Source: an uncultured Flavobacteriaceae bacterium (GTDB lineage Bacteria > Bacteroidota > Bacteroidia > Flavobacteriales > Flavobacteriaceae). From it: a DNA stretch of 64,000 bases. Below the pieces are notes generated by a model. It did not search any database, had not been told where the DNA came from, and was given only the letters and a program-made list of their open reading frames with translations. Shown here one piece after another: positions 1 to 7,897 of this stretch; the stretch's first letter is position 1; each line of letters starts with the position of its first letter. The stretch is taken from contig CAKZOO010000074.1 in the NCBI GenBank assembly GCA_937136455.1, positions 53,954-117,953 of the forward strand, given 5' to 3'. A program made the position numbers and the translations under genes.

Positions 1-1073
1 TGGTGAAGTGACTTTTTTAAACAGTTCATCTTAGTCTCGCCATCCCAAAAGAACTTGGGTAGTTTTCTGTGATGCTTTAGGTGATTCAGAGTTTTGTACT
101 TCGGCATTTGGGACCAATACATTCCACGCATGTATTCCCTCCATCCTAATATTTGTCTGACAAATCCTTCAATTTGAGAGAGTTCTATATTATCTTGATG
201 GTTGTAGTAATAAGAAACTGCCGCATCAATCACTTCTTTGGGGCTAATCATTTTTAGATTAAGAGAAAAGGATAGCTTAGAATGAAATAGGTAGGGTTCT
301 TCATCGTGCATGGCATCTTGAAAGGTTCCAAAATATTTTAATTGATGCTCCAAAAAAAACTGCAACAATTCTAAGCTTTGTGATCGATTGATCGGATATT
401 CAAAATAGGGAACTGAAATTTTTCCCATATACTCTATTTTTAATTCTTCAATAGCAGTAAGCAAATGTTGATAATCATTCTTAAATTGTAGTTGTTTGGG
501 ATAGGGATCTTTTTCATTCCATTTATTTCGATTCATATGATCCAGATTCCACTTACCTCCAAGAGGCTGATCCTCAACAAGAAGAACTTGGTGCTTTTTA
601 CGCATATAACGGTAAAAAAGTTCCATGGTTTGCTGCTTTTTACCCTTGAAAAACTTAGATAATTCGTTGCGATTCGTGTAAAAATGTTCGGTTGAACAAA
701 TAGCAGATTTTATTGAAAGTTGATCACATAATTGCTTTAATTCGATATCCAATCGGTATTCATCAGGAGCCTGATATTCAAACTTTTCAATTGATAAAGA
801 CGCTATTAGATGTTGAATATTTTCTTGAAAATTTTGCTTGTTAGCAGGGTTATCTATTCGATAATAGATTACTTGATGTCCTTGTGCCTCTAATTCATCC
901 TTAAAAGATCGCATTGCTAGAAAAAATCCAACTAATTTTTGAATATGATGGGTCACATAGGATGCTTCATCCCGAGTTTCAAACATACAATACCAGGTAT
1001 CTTCATTTTTTTTTTCAAACCAACTGTGTTTTGTATTAAGCTGATCCCCAAGTATTAAGCGTAATTTTTTCAT
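1..1073 (-). CDS. FeS-type (6-4) photolyase / cryptochrome-related protein, 3' end cut by window
   Basis: Reading the minus strand from an ATG at 1071-1073 gives an open frame to the window edge (about 357 codons). The N-terminus MKKLRLILGDQLN and the later segments YRYMRKKHQVLLVEDQPLGG, QILGWREYMRGMYW and KMNCLKK are hallmarks of the prokaryotic FeS-BCP/PhrB photolyase family (COG3046), which repairs UV photoproducts using FAD and carries a [4Fe-4S] cluster. The Cys in MNCLKK near residue 350 matches the position of the first cluster cysteine; the other three would lie outside the window. It is divergent from the pterin/cryptochrome operon starting at 1153, with a shared 79-bp promoter region. 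A family member would be about 500 aa, so roughly 150 residues are missing only because of the window edge. Confidence 0.85.
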   Translation of the reverse strand, partial: MKKLRLILGDQLNTKHSWFEKKNEDTWYCMFETRDEASYVTHHIQKLVGFFLAMRSFKDELEAQGHQVIYYRIDNPANKQNFQENIQHLIASLSIEKFEYQAPDEYRLDIELKQLCDQLSIKSAICSTEHFYTNRNELSKFFKGKKQQTMELFYRYMRKKHQVLLVEDQPLGGKWNLDHMNRNKWNEKDPYPKQLQFKNDYQHLLTAIEELKIEYMGKISVPYFEYPINRSQSLELLQFFLEHQLKYFGTFQDAMHDEEPYLFHSKLSFSLNLKMISPKEVIDAAVSYYYNHQDNIELSQIEGFVRQILGWREYMRGMYWSQMPKYKTLNHLKHHRKLPKFFWDGETKMNCLKKSLH

Positions 1074-1124
1074 TCAATTTTTGTTAAATATAAATTAAAT
1101 ACTTTTTATTGTTTAACTATTTTG

Positions 1125-1145
1125 TAGATTTGTTGAACAAAAATA
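1125..1145. promoter_or_regulatory. Divergent, overlapping -7 elements
   Basis: On the plus strand TAGATTTG (1125-1132) fits the Bacteroidota -7 consensus TAnnTTTG and would drive the pterin/cryptochrome operon with a leader of about 15 nt. On the minus strand TATTTTTG (1138-1145) fits the same consensus for the photolyase. No well-spaced TTG -33 box was found for either, so both calls rest on the -7 element alone. Confidence 0.4.
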
Positions 1146-1152
1146 ATAAAAA

Positions 1153-1557
1153 ATGATCACAGTTTTCCGAAAAGAACACTTTAATGCCGCTCATCGATTA
1201 CACAATCCCAATCTCAGTGATGATGAAAACACTAAAATTTATGGAAAATGTAATAATGAGTTTTATCACGGTCACAACTATGAACTAGAAGTTGGAGTTA
1301 GGGGAGAAAATGATCCTGTGACGGGTTATGTTATCGATATGAAAATTCTTTCCGATTTAATCAAAACCCATGTGCTGGATCCTTTTGATCACAAAAATTT
1401 GAATGAACAAGTTGACGATTTTAAAACACTTATTCCAACTGCAGAAAATATAGCAGTTGTTATCTATAATAAACTCAGACCTCACATTGATTCATCAAAA
1501 GAATTATTTATAACACTTTACGAAACACCTAGAAACTATGTCACTTATGCAGGATAA
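1153..1557 (+). CDS. 6-pyruvoyl-tetrahydropterin synthase family protein (PTPS-II-like motif)
   Basis: This 134-aa T-fold enzyme converts dihydroneopterin triphosphate, the FolE product, to 6-pyruvoyl- or 6-carboxy-tetrahydropterin. Zinc ligands are H14, H39 and H41; the catalytic Cys is C33; D79-H80 and the pterin-anchoring E124 are present. The spacing C33-x5-HGH is that of PTPS-II enzymes of biopterin synthesis, whereas QueD has C-x3-HGH, and the block SDDENTKIYGKCNN resembles the animal enzyme. Automatic pipelines would call it queD, but the motif argues for a biopterin-like role. It overlaps folE by 20 bp, so the two first steps of pterin synthesis are translationally coupled. Family assignment is secure; substrate outcome is inference. 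Confidence 0.9.
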   Translation: MITVFRKEHFNAAHRLHNPNLSDDENTKIYGKCNNEFYHGHNYELEVGVRGENDPVTGYVIDMKILSDLIKTHVLDPFDHKNLNEQVDDFKTLIPTAENIAVVIYNKLRPHIDSSKELFITLYETPRNYVTYAG

Positions 1558-2221
1558 AGAACTACTAATCGATCAGATTACAGCTGAAGAAATTGGAGAT
1601 AATCACTTATTCACTTCTTTAAATACACCTATGGTTGAATCGGCGTTTGATATTTCAGATGAAGAGAAAAAGGATCGTATTCAATTTCACTTTTCAGAAA
1701 TCATGAAAACATTGGGATTGGATTTATCGGATGATTCTTTACAAGGTACCCCTTCTAGGGTTGCAAAAATGTATATCGATGAAATATTCTCTGGTTTAGA
1801 TCCGAAGAACAAGCCAAAAATGGCTCTTTTTGAAAATAAATACCAGTACAATCAAATGCTGGTTGAAAAGAACATTACTTTTTACTCCAACTGCGAACAC
1901 CATTTTGTGCCTATTATAGGAAAGGCACATGTAGCTTATATCTCTTCAGGAAAAGTTGTGGGACTTTCTAAATTGAATCGTTTGGTTCAATACTATGCGA
2001 AACGTCCTCAAGTACAAGAGCGATTAACACATCAGATTGGACGTGATCTAATGGAATCCCTTCAAACAGAGGACGTTGCAGTTATCATTGAAGCAAAACA
2101 TTTATGTGTTTCTTCAAGAGGCGTTCAAGATGATCAGTCAGAGACCATTACTGTTTTTTACAATGGAAAGTTCAATGAACCTGAAATAATTCAACAATTA
2201 CACCAGTTAATCAAAGATTAA
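1538..2221 (+). CDS. folE: GTP cyclohydrolase I
   Basis: FolE makes 7,8-dihydroneopterin triphosphate from GTP, feeding folate and other reduced pterins. The C-terminal catalytic block is intact: [20 protein letters not shown] holds the first zinc Cys and the His pair, and [13 protein letters not shown] holds the second Cys. Length (227 aa) is normal for type IA. The first ATG at 1538 lies inside the PTPS gene; a second ATG nine bases on (1547) is an equally good start. Its TAA shares its last base with the ATG of the DUF2256 gene (TAATG). Position between PTPS and cryptochrome genes suggests that part of its product goes to pterin cofactors used by photolyases or related light proteins; that is inference. 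Confidence 0.95.
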   Translation: MSLMQDKELLIDQITAEEIGDNHLFTSLNTPMVESAFDISDEEKKDRIQFHFSEIMKTLGLDLSDDSLQGTPSRVAKMYIDEIFSGLDPKNKPKMALFENKYQYNQMLVEKNITFYSNCEHHFVPIIGKAHVAYISSGKVVGLSKLNRLVQYYAKRPQVQERLTHQIGRDLMESLQTEDVAVIIEAKHLCVSSRGVQDDQSETITVFYNGKFNEPEIIQQLHQLIKD

Positions 2222-2355
2222 TGTTCAAAGAACACCTTCCTACGAAACAATGTGTTATATGTAATCGACCGTTTCAATGGAGAAAAAAATGGAGTGCTAA
2301 TTGGGAAGAAGTAAAATATTGTAGCGAGCGATGCAGAAGAAACAAGAAAAAGTAG
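2221..2355 (+). CDS. DUF2256 small zinc-binding protein
   Basis: A 44-codon gene, easily missed by gene callers, starts at the ATG that overlaps the folE stop. The product has two CxxC-type pairs (CVIC at 11-14, YCSERC at 34-38) around FQWRKKW and a basic tail. This is the DUF2256 pattern: PTKxCxxCxRPFxWRKKW followed by VKYCSxRC. DUF2256 genes are repeatedly found beside photolyase/cryptochrome genes; the function is unknown. The last 25 bp overlap the cryptochrome DASH start, giving a chain of overlapping genes. A zinc-ribbon-like nucleic-acid or protein binding role is plausible but unproven. Confidence 0.85.
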   Translation: MFKEHLPTKQCVICNRPFQWRKKWSANWEEVKYCSERCRRNKKK

Positions 2356-3650
2356 GCCTGATTTGGTTTACTACAAATTTAAGAACGAAGGATTTAGCTA
2401 GTTTGACAAAAGCTCAGTCGATCTGCAGTGATTTGATTGCTGTGTATTTTATCGATCCGCTTCATTTTAAAGAGACCTCATATGGTTTTAAAAGACAGAG
2501 TGTTTTTAGAGTTCAGTTTTTATTAGAAACTCTAAAAGATCTAAAAAGTCAATTAAAGGAACTTGGAATTTCATTTATCATTCAGAAGGGAAGTCCCCGA
2601 GACTATCTTCCCCATATGATCAACCAATATCAAATCTCTGATGTGTTTGCTCAAAAGGAATTTACCTCAGATGAAATTTCAACCTACAGTGATTGTATAG
2701 GTTCATGTCCCTCAGAGGTCCAATGGCACTTTCAATTCGATCAGTTTTTGATTACACCAGAGCAGTCTCCATTTCATTCTGTAAATGAGATTCCATTTCA
2801 ATTTACAGCATTTCGTAAAAAAATTGAATCCAAAACTATTCAGATCGCCTTAGAACCGAAACCTTACAAAATTCATTCAAACTTTCAAGTGCATTCGGAG
2901 CTACCAAGTTTAAAGGAATTAGGCTACGATGCAATAGAAACGGATCATCGAAGTGCATTCAAATACAAAGGCGGTAGCGCGCAAGCCCTATTGAGGTTGG
3001 AGGATTATTTTTGGAAAACTAATAAGGTTTCATTTTATAAAAAAACAAGAAATCAACTGATAGGATCATCTTACAGCACTAAGTTTTCTCCATTTCTTTC
3101 ACTAGGAGCGATTTCTGCCAAAACAATCGCTAAAGAATTACAAATTTATGAAAGTAGAATTGTAAAAAATGAAAGTACCTATTGGGTTTTTTTTGAATTA
3201 TTATGGAGGGATTTTTTCAAGTATACAGCAATTAAATACGCTGATAATTTCTTTAAAATCGGAGGACTAAAAAACAGTCCCTATTCCTATATTCACGATT
3301 TTGACAAAATAACGAAATGGATTCATGGAGCTACAAATGATGATTTTGTAAATGCTAATATGTTAGAGTTAAAACACACGGGTTGGATGAGTAATCGAGG
3401 CAGACAAAATGTAGCCTCCTATTTAGTTCATCAACTGCAACAAGATTGGAGAATAGGAGCTGCTTATTTTGAATCAATGTTACTAGATTATGATCTTCAT
3501 TCCAATTACGGCAATTGGATGTATGTTGCAGGTGTTGGAAATGACCCAAGAAGTAGAATATTTAATACCCAACTCCAAGCAGAGCGTTATGATTCATCAA
3601 AATCATATCAAAATTTATGGCTACAAACTTCTTTATCACTATGGAGCTAA
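2331..3650 (+). CDS. Cryptochrome DASH
   Basis: A 439-aa photolyase/cryptochrome superfamily protein: N-terminal Rossmann antenna domain ([12 protein letters not shown]) and helical FAD domain with [28 protein letters not shown] and the DASH signature [21 protein letters not shown] near residues 385-405. DASH proteins bind FAD plus MTHF and repair CPDs in single-stranded or looped DNA; some act as photoreceptors. The only sensible start is the ATG at 2331, inside the DUF2256 gene. The end overlaps the TIGR03643 gene by 10 bp. It is embedded in a pterin/photolyase operon, consistent with supply of a folate-type antenna. Confidence 0.95.
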   Translation: MQKKQEKVGLIWFTTNLRTKDLASLTKAQSICSDLIAVYFIDPLHFKETSYGFKRQSVFRVQFLLETLKDLKSQLKELGISFIIQKGSPRDYLPHMINQYQISDVFAQKEFTSDEISTYSDCIGSCPSEVQWHFQFDQFLITPEQSPFHSVNEIPFQFTAFRKKIESKTIQIALEPKPYKIHSNFQVHSELPSLKELGYDAIETDHRSAFKYKGGSAQALLRLEDYFWKTNKVSFYKKTRNQLIGSSYSTKFSPFLSLGAISAKTIAKELQIYESRIVKNESTYWVFFELLWRDFFKYTAIKYADNFFKIGGLKNSPYSYIHDFDKITKWIHGATNDDFVNANMLELKHTGWMSNRGRQNVASYLVHQLQQDWRIGAAYFESMLLDYDLHSNYGNWMYVAGVGNDPRSRIFNTQLQAERYDSSKSYQNLWLQTSLSLWS

Positions 3651-3916
3651 CTGTAGATCAAATTGACCGTATCATTGAAATGGCTTGGGAAGACCGCACA
3701 CCTTTTGACGCTATTCTTGCCCAATACAGTCTAAGTGAACAAGAAGTAATCAAATTGATGCGAAGAGAATTAAAACCGAGTAGTTTTAAACGCTGGCGTA
3801 AAAGAGTTCAAAACAGAGCAACAAAACACAGTGCCAAAAGAGATTTTGAATTAGGTCGATTTAAATGTAGTCGTCAAAAACACATATCATCAAATAAAAT
3901 AAGTAAACGTATTTAA
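3641..3916 (+). CDS. TIGR03643 family protein
   Basis: A 91-aa basic protein with IDRIIEMAWEDRTPF, then LSEQEVIKLMRRELKPSSFK and RWRKRV, the distinctive TIGR03643 pattern. The N-terminal half looks like a small helix-turn-helix (positions 1-45), followed by an Arg/Lys-rich tail. The family is known from marine bacteria next to photolyase and cryptochrome genes; its function has not been established. I chose the ATG at 3641 because family members begin just before the IDRIIEMAW segment; an upstream ATG at 3617 would add eight residues read out of the cryptochrome gene. A DNA-binding or regulatory role is a guess from the fold-like pattern and charge. Confidence 0.85.
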   Translation: MELTVDQIDRIIEMAWEDRTPFDAILAQYSLSEQEVIKLMRRELKPSSFKRWRKRVQNRATKHSAKRDFELGRFKCSRQKHISSNKISKRI

Positions 3917-3920
3917 TACT

Positions 3921-4559
3921 ATGGAACACAACACAAAACAAATTTCCCGTGAACAGCTTATTGAATTATTTATGAGCTATGCATTGGAAGTACCCGTTAA
4001 AGAGCATTCGATTTATCATTTTTGTAAATTAAATTCCATTGAAGAAAGTGCATTTTACAATCACTTCAGTGATTTAGATCACCTTAGAGGAAGTGTATGG
4101 AATGCCTTCTATACAGAATCAATAAAACTTTTAAACAAGGATGAGCACTATGCTGATTCACCTATTCAGGAAAAGGCAGTCGGTTTGTTGTATACCATGT
4201 TTGAATTAATGAAATCAAACAGAAGCTATGTACTTTGGTCTTTGGGGGAAAAAGATTTAAAGAAGCTTAAAGAATTTAAAGAACTCAGAACTCATTTGAG
4301 AGACTTTATTAAATCTGAAATGGAAACTGAAAATAAGGACAAGATGCAAATGATTCGTTCCAATTCAATTGCTGAGTTGTTTTGGATCCAATTTCTTTCT
4401 ATTCTAAAGTATTGGACACAAGATCGTTCTCCATCATTTGAAAAAACTGATGTACTTATCGAAAAATCATCAGCAGTTTTCAATGATCTTACTCAAGTGA
4501 ACCCTTTGAATAACTTGGTAGATCTCGGAAAATTTATCGGCAAAGAATTTGTTCTTTAA
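3921..4559 (+). CDS. TetR-like transcriptional regulator
   Basis: 212 aa. Residues 8-60 look like a divergent TetR helix-turn-helix: REQLIELFMSYALE, then SIYHFCKLNSIEESAFYNHF, where FYNHF matches the usual FYxHF recognition-helix end. The rest is a helical ligand/dimer domain of the TetR_C_25 type that in Bacteroidota commonly precedes an AarF/ABC1 gene, as here (stop and next ATG one base apart). Basic residues expected in the recognition helix are few, so DNA binding may be weak or lost. It probably controls this operon or senses the lipid/quinone-related pathway of the ABC1 protein; the ligand is unknown. Confidence 0.7.
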   Translation: MEHNTKQISREQLIELFMSYALEVPVKEHSIYHFCKLNSIEESAFYNHFSDLDHLRGSVWNAFYTESIKLLNKDEHYADSPIQEKAVGLLYTMFELMKSNRSYVLWSLGEKDLKKLKEFKELRTHLRDFIKSEMETENKDKMQMIRSNSIAELFWIQFLSILKYWTQDRSPSFEKTDVLIEKSSAVFNDLTQVNPLNNLVDLGKFIGKEFVL

Positions 4560-4560
4560 T

Positions 4561-5874
4561 ATGAAAACAATTGATTATATACCAACATCAAAAATTGCTC
4601 GAGCTTCGAAATTACTTACAACAGGAATTAAAGTAGGTGGTAACTATACCAAATATTACTCTAAGAAATTATTCGTAGATACTGACAAGTCAGAACTAGA
4701 TCAAGACAATGCAACGACTATTTACGATGGATTGAAGGATCTCAAAGGAAGTGCCTTAAAAGTGATTCAAATGCTTAGCATGGAAAAAAATCTCTTACCT
4801 CAATCCTATTATGAAACCTTTTCTTTAGCTCAATTTTCAGTTCCATCCTTATCTTATCCATTGGTTCGTAAAGCTTTTTTAACTAATTTAAAGAAGCTTC
4901 CTCAAGAATTTTTTGACAGTTTTGAAAAAGAAGCAAGAGCTGCTGCTACGATAGGTCAAGTGCACTATGCGACTAAAGACAACAAAGCTTATGCAGTAAA
5001 AATTCAATATCCAGGAGTTGCAGAGAGTATCAGTTCTGATTTAAAATTAGTCAAACCATTTGCTTTAAAGATGTTTAATATCAAAGCCAATGAAACAGAG
5101 CCCTATTTTAAAGAAGTTGAGTCAAAATTACTTGAAGAAACCAATTATACCTTAGAATTAGAGCAATCACTTGAAATCGTCGATAGCTGTAAAGAATTAC
5201 CCAATTTAAAGTTTCCCAGTTACTATCCAGAATTATCATCTGATAAAATACTAACGATGGATTGGATCGAGGGAATCCATTTGAGTGAATTTTCTAAAGA
5301 ATCGAATTCCAATAAGGATCGACAACAAATAGGTCAAGCCTTATGGGATTTTTATATGTTTCAAATTCACAATTTAAAAAAGGTTCATGCGGATCCACAT
5401 CCTGGAAATTTCTTAGTAACGGATTCCAATCAATTAGTTCCAATCGATTTTGGATGTATGAAAGAAATACCTGAGGATTTTTACAAACCCTATTTCTCAT
5501 TAGCTACTAAGGAAGTACTCAATGATTCAATTGAATTTGAAAAACATTTATACAAACTTGAAATACTAAAATCGACGGATTCAAAAGAAACGGTCGATTT
5601 TGTGAAGCGATTGTTTCATCAATTACTCTCGATTTTTACCAAACCTTTTTTAGAAGCCTCATTTGATTTTTCAAATCCTGCCTTTTGGAATGAAATAGCC
5701 TCTATTACTGAAGTATTATCTCAAGATAAAACCATTCGAAAAATGGATGGTAATCGTGGTTCTAAACATTTTTTATACGTCAATAGAACCTTTTTTGGTT
5801 TGTATAATTTGTTATACGATCTAGGAGTTGTCATTGAAACCAATGCTTGGAAGCAACATATGTCAAATAATTAG
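4561..5874 (+). CDS. ABC1/AarF (UbiB-like) atypical kinase
   Basis: 437 aa with the atypical kinase core: Ala-rich loop ARAAATIGQVHYA (near 120), lysine in YAVKIQYPGV, catalytic HADPHPGNFL and metal-binding PIDFGCMK. The family acts on isoprenoid lipids or quinones as an ATPase/kinase. The family KxGQ motif appears as KVIQ in SALKVIQML, a change in the glycine. The ATG at 4561 is preferred over an upstream ATG at 4549 that would overlap the regulator gene. It is coupled to the TetR-like gene and precedes the CPD photolyase; in many marine bacteria the same set travels together, so a membrane-protective role under light stress is a reasonable inference. Confidence 0.85.
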   Translation: MKTIDYIPTSKIARASKLLTTGIKVGGNYTKYYSKKLFVDTDKSELDQDNATTIYDGLKDLKGSALKVIQMLSMEKNLLPQSYYETFSLAQFSVPSLSYPLVRKAFLTNLKKLPQEFFDSFEKEARAAATIGQVHYATKDNKAYAVKIQYPGVAESISSDLKLVKPFALKMFNIKANETEPYFKEVESKLLEETNYTLELEQSLEIVDSCKELPNLKFPSYYPELSSDKILTMDWIEGIHLSEFSKESNSNKDRQQIGQALWDFYMFQIHNLKKVHADPHPGNFLVTDSNQLVPIDFGCMKEIPEDFYKPYFSLATKEVLNDSIEFEKHLYKLEILKSTDSKETVDFVKRLFHQLLSIFTKPFLEASFDFSNPAFWNEIASITEVLSQDKTIRKMDGNRGSKHFLYVNRTFFGLYNLLYDLGVVIETNAWKQHMSNN

Positions 5875-5892
5875 TATGTTTAATAAAATCTA

Positions 5893-7215
5893 TTGAAGTT
5901 GAAAAAAATCACATTATTTTGGTTTAGAAGGGATCTACGCTTGAGTGACAATACTGCTTTGAACGAGGCAGTAAAGCATTGTAAGGCTAATGGTTCTGTA
6001 TTAATGCCACTATTTATCTTTGACTCAGAAATTCTGTCAGAATTGGATAAAGATGACCACCGTTTGAGTTTTATTTACGCTGCGAATGAGAGTATCAATC
6101 AAAAACTTCAAGATCAGGAATCAAACTTACGCACCTTTCAAGGGACTCCAATTTTAGTTTTTACTGAACTTTTTAAATCCTATTCAATTGATGCTGTTTT
6201 TTGCAATGAAGATTACGAGCCCTATGCAAGAGAAAGAGATCAATCGATAAAAGTCCTTTGTGAGAAGAATCATTTGTTTTTTCACTCCTTTAAAGATCAG
6301 GTTATTTTTCACAAAGACGAGATAGTAAAGGCAGATGGATCTCCTTATGTTGTCTATACGCCCTATAAAAATCAATGGTTGTCTGCTTTTGAACAACTTG
6401 ATATAAAGGTGCATAACACATTAGATTACAATGTATTTTTAAAGGAGCCTCCCAAACCAATGATCAGTTTAATCGATTTAGGATTTGAAAGGTCCAATCG
6501 AAAATTTCCAAGTTCGGAACTTCAACTTTCGGTTGTTGATAATTACCAAAACACAAGAGATATTCCTTCGAATGAGAATGGCACCTCCCATTTAGGGGTG
6601 CATCTTCGATTTGGAACGATTTCAATTCGACAACTCATTCTTGATATTCAAACCACCAAAAACCATCATACTTTTCTAAGTGAGTTGATTTGGAGAGAAT
6701 TCTTCATGCAAATTCTTTGGCATTATCCTCATACAGTTCATCAGTCATTTAAACCACAATACGATCGTATACAGTGGAGAAATAATAGAGATGAATTTGA
6801 CCGATGGAAGAATGGAACCACTGGTTATCCAATAGTAGATGCCGGCATGAGAGAACTCAATCAGACTGGTTATATGCACAATCGTGTCCGAATGATCTGT
6901 GCAAGTTTTCTCTGTAAGCATTTGTTAATTGACTGGAGATGGGGTGAGGCTTATTTTGCCCAAAAATTAATGGATTATGAACTAGCGAGTAATATTGGAA
7001 ATTGGCAATGGGCGAGTGGATCTGGAGTAGATGCTGCTCCCTATTTTAGAATATTTAATCCCCATACCCAATTAAAAAAGTTTGATCCTTCTCTAAAATA
7101 CGTTCAAAAATGGGTTTCTGAGTATCAGAGTTTTGACTATCCACAAGAACTAGTTGAACACAAAATAGCTAGAGAGCGATGTTTAGAAACTTATAAAAGT
7201 GCTTTGAATAGATAA
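5893..7215 (+). CDS. phr: Deoxyribodipyrimidine photolyase (CPD class I)
   Basis: A 440-aa photolyase that splits cyclobutane pyrimidine dimers with blue light. The antenna domain starts FWFRRDLRLSDNTAL; the FAD domain has SELIWREFFMQILWHYP, GYPIVDAGMRELNQTGYMHN and WRWGEAYFAQKLMDYELASN, and the WQWASGSG(V)DAAPYFRIFNP block typical of class I enzymes. No ATG is available in frame near the start; translation must begin at TTG (5893, or a second TTG at 5899), since the upstream ATG at 5876 runs into a stop. It is the last gene of the operon, followed by a clear hairpin terminator. It is distinct from the DASH protein upstream and the FeS photolyase on the other strand. Confidence 0.95.
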   Translation: MKLKKITLFWFRRDLRLSDNTALNEAVKHCKANGSVLMPLFIFDSEILSELDKDDHRLSFIYAANESINQKLQDQESNLRTFQGTPILVFTELFKSYSIDAVFCNEDYEPYARERDQSIKVLCEKNHLFFHSFKDQVIFHKDEIVKADGSPYVVYTPYKNQWLSAFEQLDIKVHNTLDYNVFLKEPPKPMISLIDLGFERSNRKFPSSELQLSVVDNYQNTRDIPSNENGTSHLGVHLRFGTISIRQLILDIQTTKNHHTFLSELIWREFFMQILWHYPHTVHQSFKPQYDRIQWRNNRDEFDRWKNGTTGYPIVDAGMRELNQTGYMHNRVRMICASFLCKHLLIDWRWGEAYFAQKLMDYELASNIGNWQWASGSGVDAAPYFRIFNPHTQLKKFDPSLKYVQKWVSEYQSFDYPQELVEHKIARERCLETYKSALNR

Positions 7216-7224
7216 ACAAACAAA

Positions 7225-7252
7225 AAAAGCTAGAACTAATGTCCTAGCTTTT
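7225..7252. terminator. Bidirectional terminator after phr / tRNA-Met
   Basis: AAAAGCTAG (7225-7233) and CTAGCTTTT (7244-7252) form a 9-bp stem with a 10-nt loop, with A/T runs on both sides. It ends the photolyase operon and also lies just downstream of tRNA-Met on the minus strand. Confidence 0.75.
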
Positions 7253-7259
7253 AGTCTTG

Positions 7260-7333
7260 TAGCGAGAGAGGGACTTGAACCCTCGGCCTCCGGGTTATGA
7301 ATCCGACGCTCTAACCAGCTGAGCTACCTCGCC
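7260..7333 (-). tRNA. tRNA-Met(CAT)
   Basis: The minus strand folds as a full cloverleaf: acceptor GGCGAGG with CTCGCT, D-arm GCTC/GAGC, anticodon loop TTCATAA (CAT), T-arm GAGGG/CCCTC and A73. The acceptor and lack of a C1-A72 mismatch exclude the initiator. It reads as elongator Met; a lysidine-type tRNA-Ile(CAT) cannot be fully ruled out by eye. The 3' CCA is only partly encoded. Confidence 0.9.
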
Positions 7334-7346
7334 ATTTTGATGGGTG

Positions 7347-7378
7347 CAAATATAAACTTTAAATTAAATCATTTCAAA
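7347..7378 (-). promoter_or_regulatory. Promoter of tRNA-Met
   Basis: On the minus strand TTTG (7375-7378) and TATATTTG (7347-7354) are separated by 20 bp, a full match to the Bacteroidota consensus, about 14 bp upstream of the tRNA. Confidence 0.65.
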
Positions 7379-7462
7379 ATTTCCGAAGACAAAAATTATT
7401 ACTAATTAAATATTTTTTAATCTTCTATAAATATTTATATTGGCTAAAATTATTTTATTTCT

Positions 7463-7846
7463 ATGAGCGAAAAAGTTAAATTTCAAATGGAGTTTGTAAT
7501 ACACGTATCTCCTAAGATGTTGTATCAATATATATCTAGTCCTGATGGGCTTTCAGAATGGTTTGCTGATAATGTTAATTCCAGAGGAGAGAAGTTTACA
7601 TTTATATGGGATGGAACTGAAGAAATAGCTCATTTAAAAAAACATTCAACCGAATCTTTTGTTCGCTTTGTTTGGGATGAAGCAGATGATAATACCTTTT
7701 TTGAAATGAGAATCATCGTAGATGAGATTACAAAAGACGTTTCTTTATTCATAACTGATTTTGCAGATGAAGATGATTTAGAAGAATCTAAAATGTTATG
7801 GGAAAATCAAATAGACTCTTTAAAACACGTAGTGGGATCTGTTTAA
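7463..7846 (+). CDS. START-like/SRPBCC domain protein
   Basis: 127 aa, acidic, with the AHSA1/START-like opening KFQMEFVIHVSPKMLYQYIS, then LSEWFADNV and a C-terminal helix MLWENQIDSLKHVVG. This is a single helix-grip domain like the small START-like proteins conserved through Flavobacteriia; they have no assigned function and may bind a hydrophobic ligand. It stands alone, followed at once by a hairpin terminator whose T-run touches the next start codon. No signal peptide; probably cytoplasmic. Confidence 0.8.
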   Translation: MSEKVKFQMEFVIHVSPKMLYQYISSPDGLSEWFADNVNSRGEKFTFIWDGTEEIAHLKKHSTESFVRFVWDEADDNTFFEMRIIVDEITKDVSLFITDFADEDDLEESKMLWENQIDSLKHVVGSV

Positions 7847-7864
7847 GAAACCATTTTTTACTAC

Positions 7865-7872
7865 TATCTTTG
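7865..7872 (+). promoter_or_regulatory. -7 element of the class IV aminotransferase gene
   Basis: TATCTTTG matches TAnnTTTG exactly and lies just before the hairpin at 7873-7890. Initiation about 7 nt downstream would fall inside the terminator hairpin, leaving a leader of roughly 19 nt to the ATG at 7898. No TTG box at the usual distance was seen. Confidence 0.5.
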
Positions 7873-7897
7873 GCCTTGTATTTACAAGGCTTTTTTT
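7873..7897 (+). terminator. Terminator abutting the next start codon
   Basis: GCCTTGT (7873-7879), loop ATTT, ACAAGGC (7884-7890), then seven T (7891-7897). The ATG of the aminotransferase is the very next base, so the terminator and that gene's leader are the same DNA. Confidence 0.8.
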
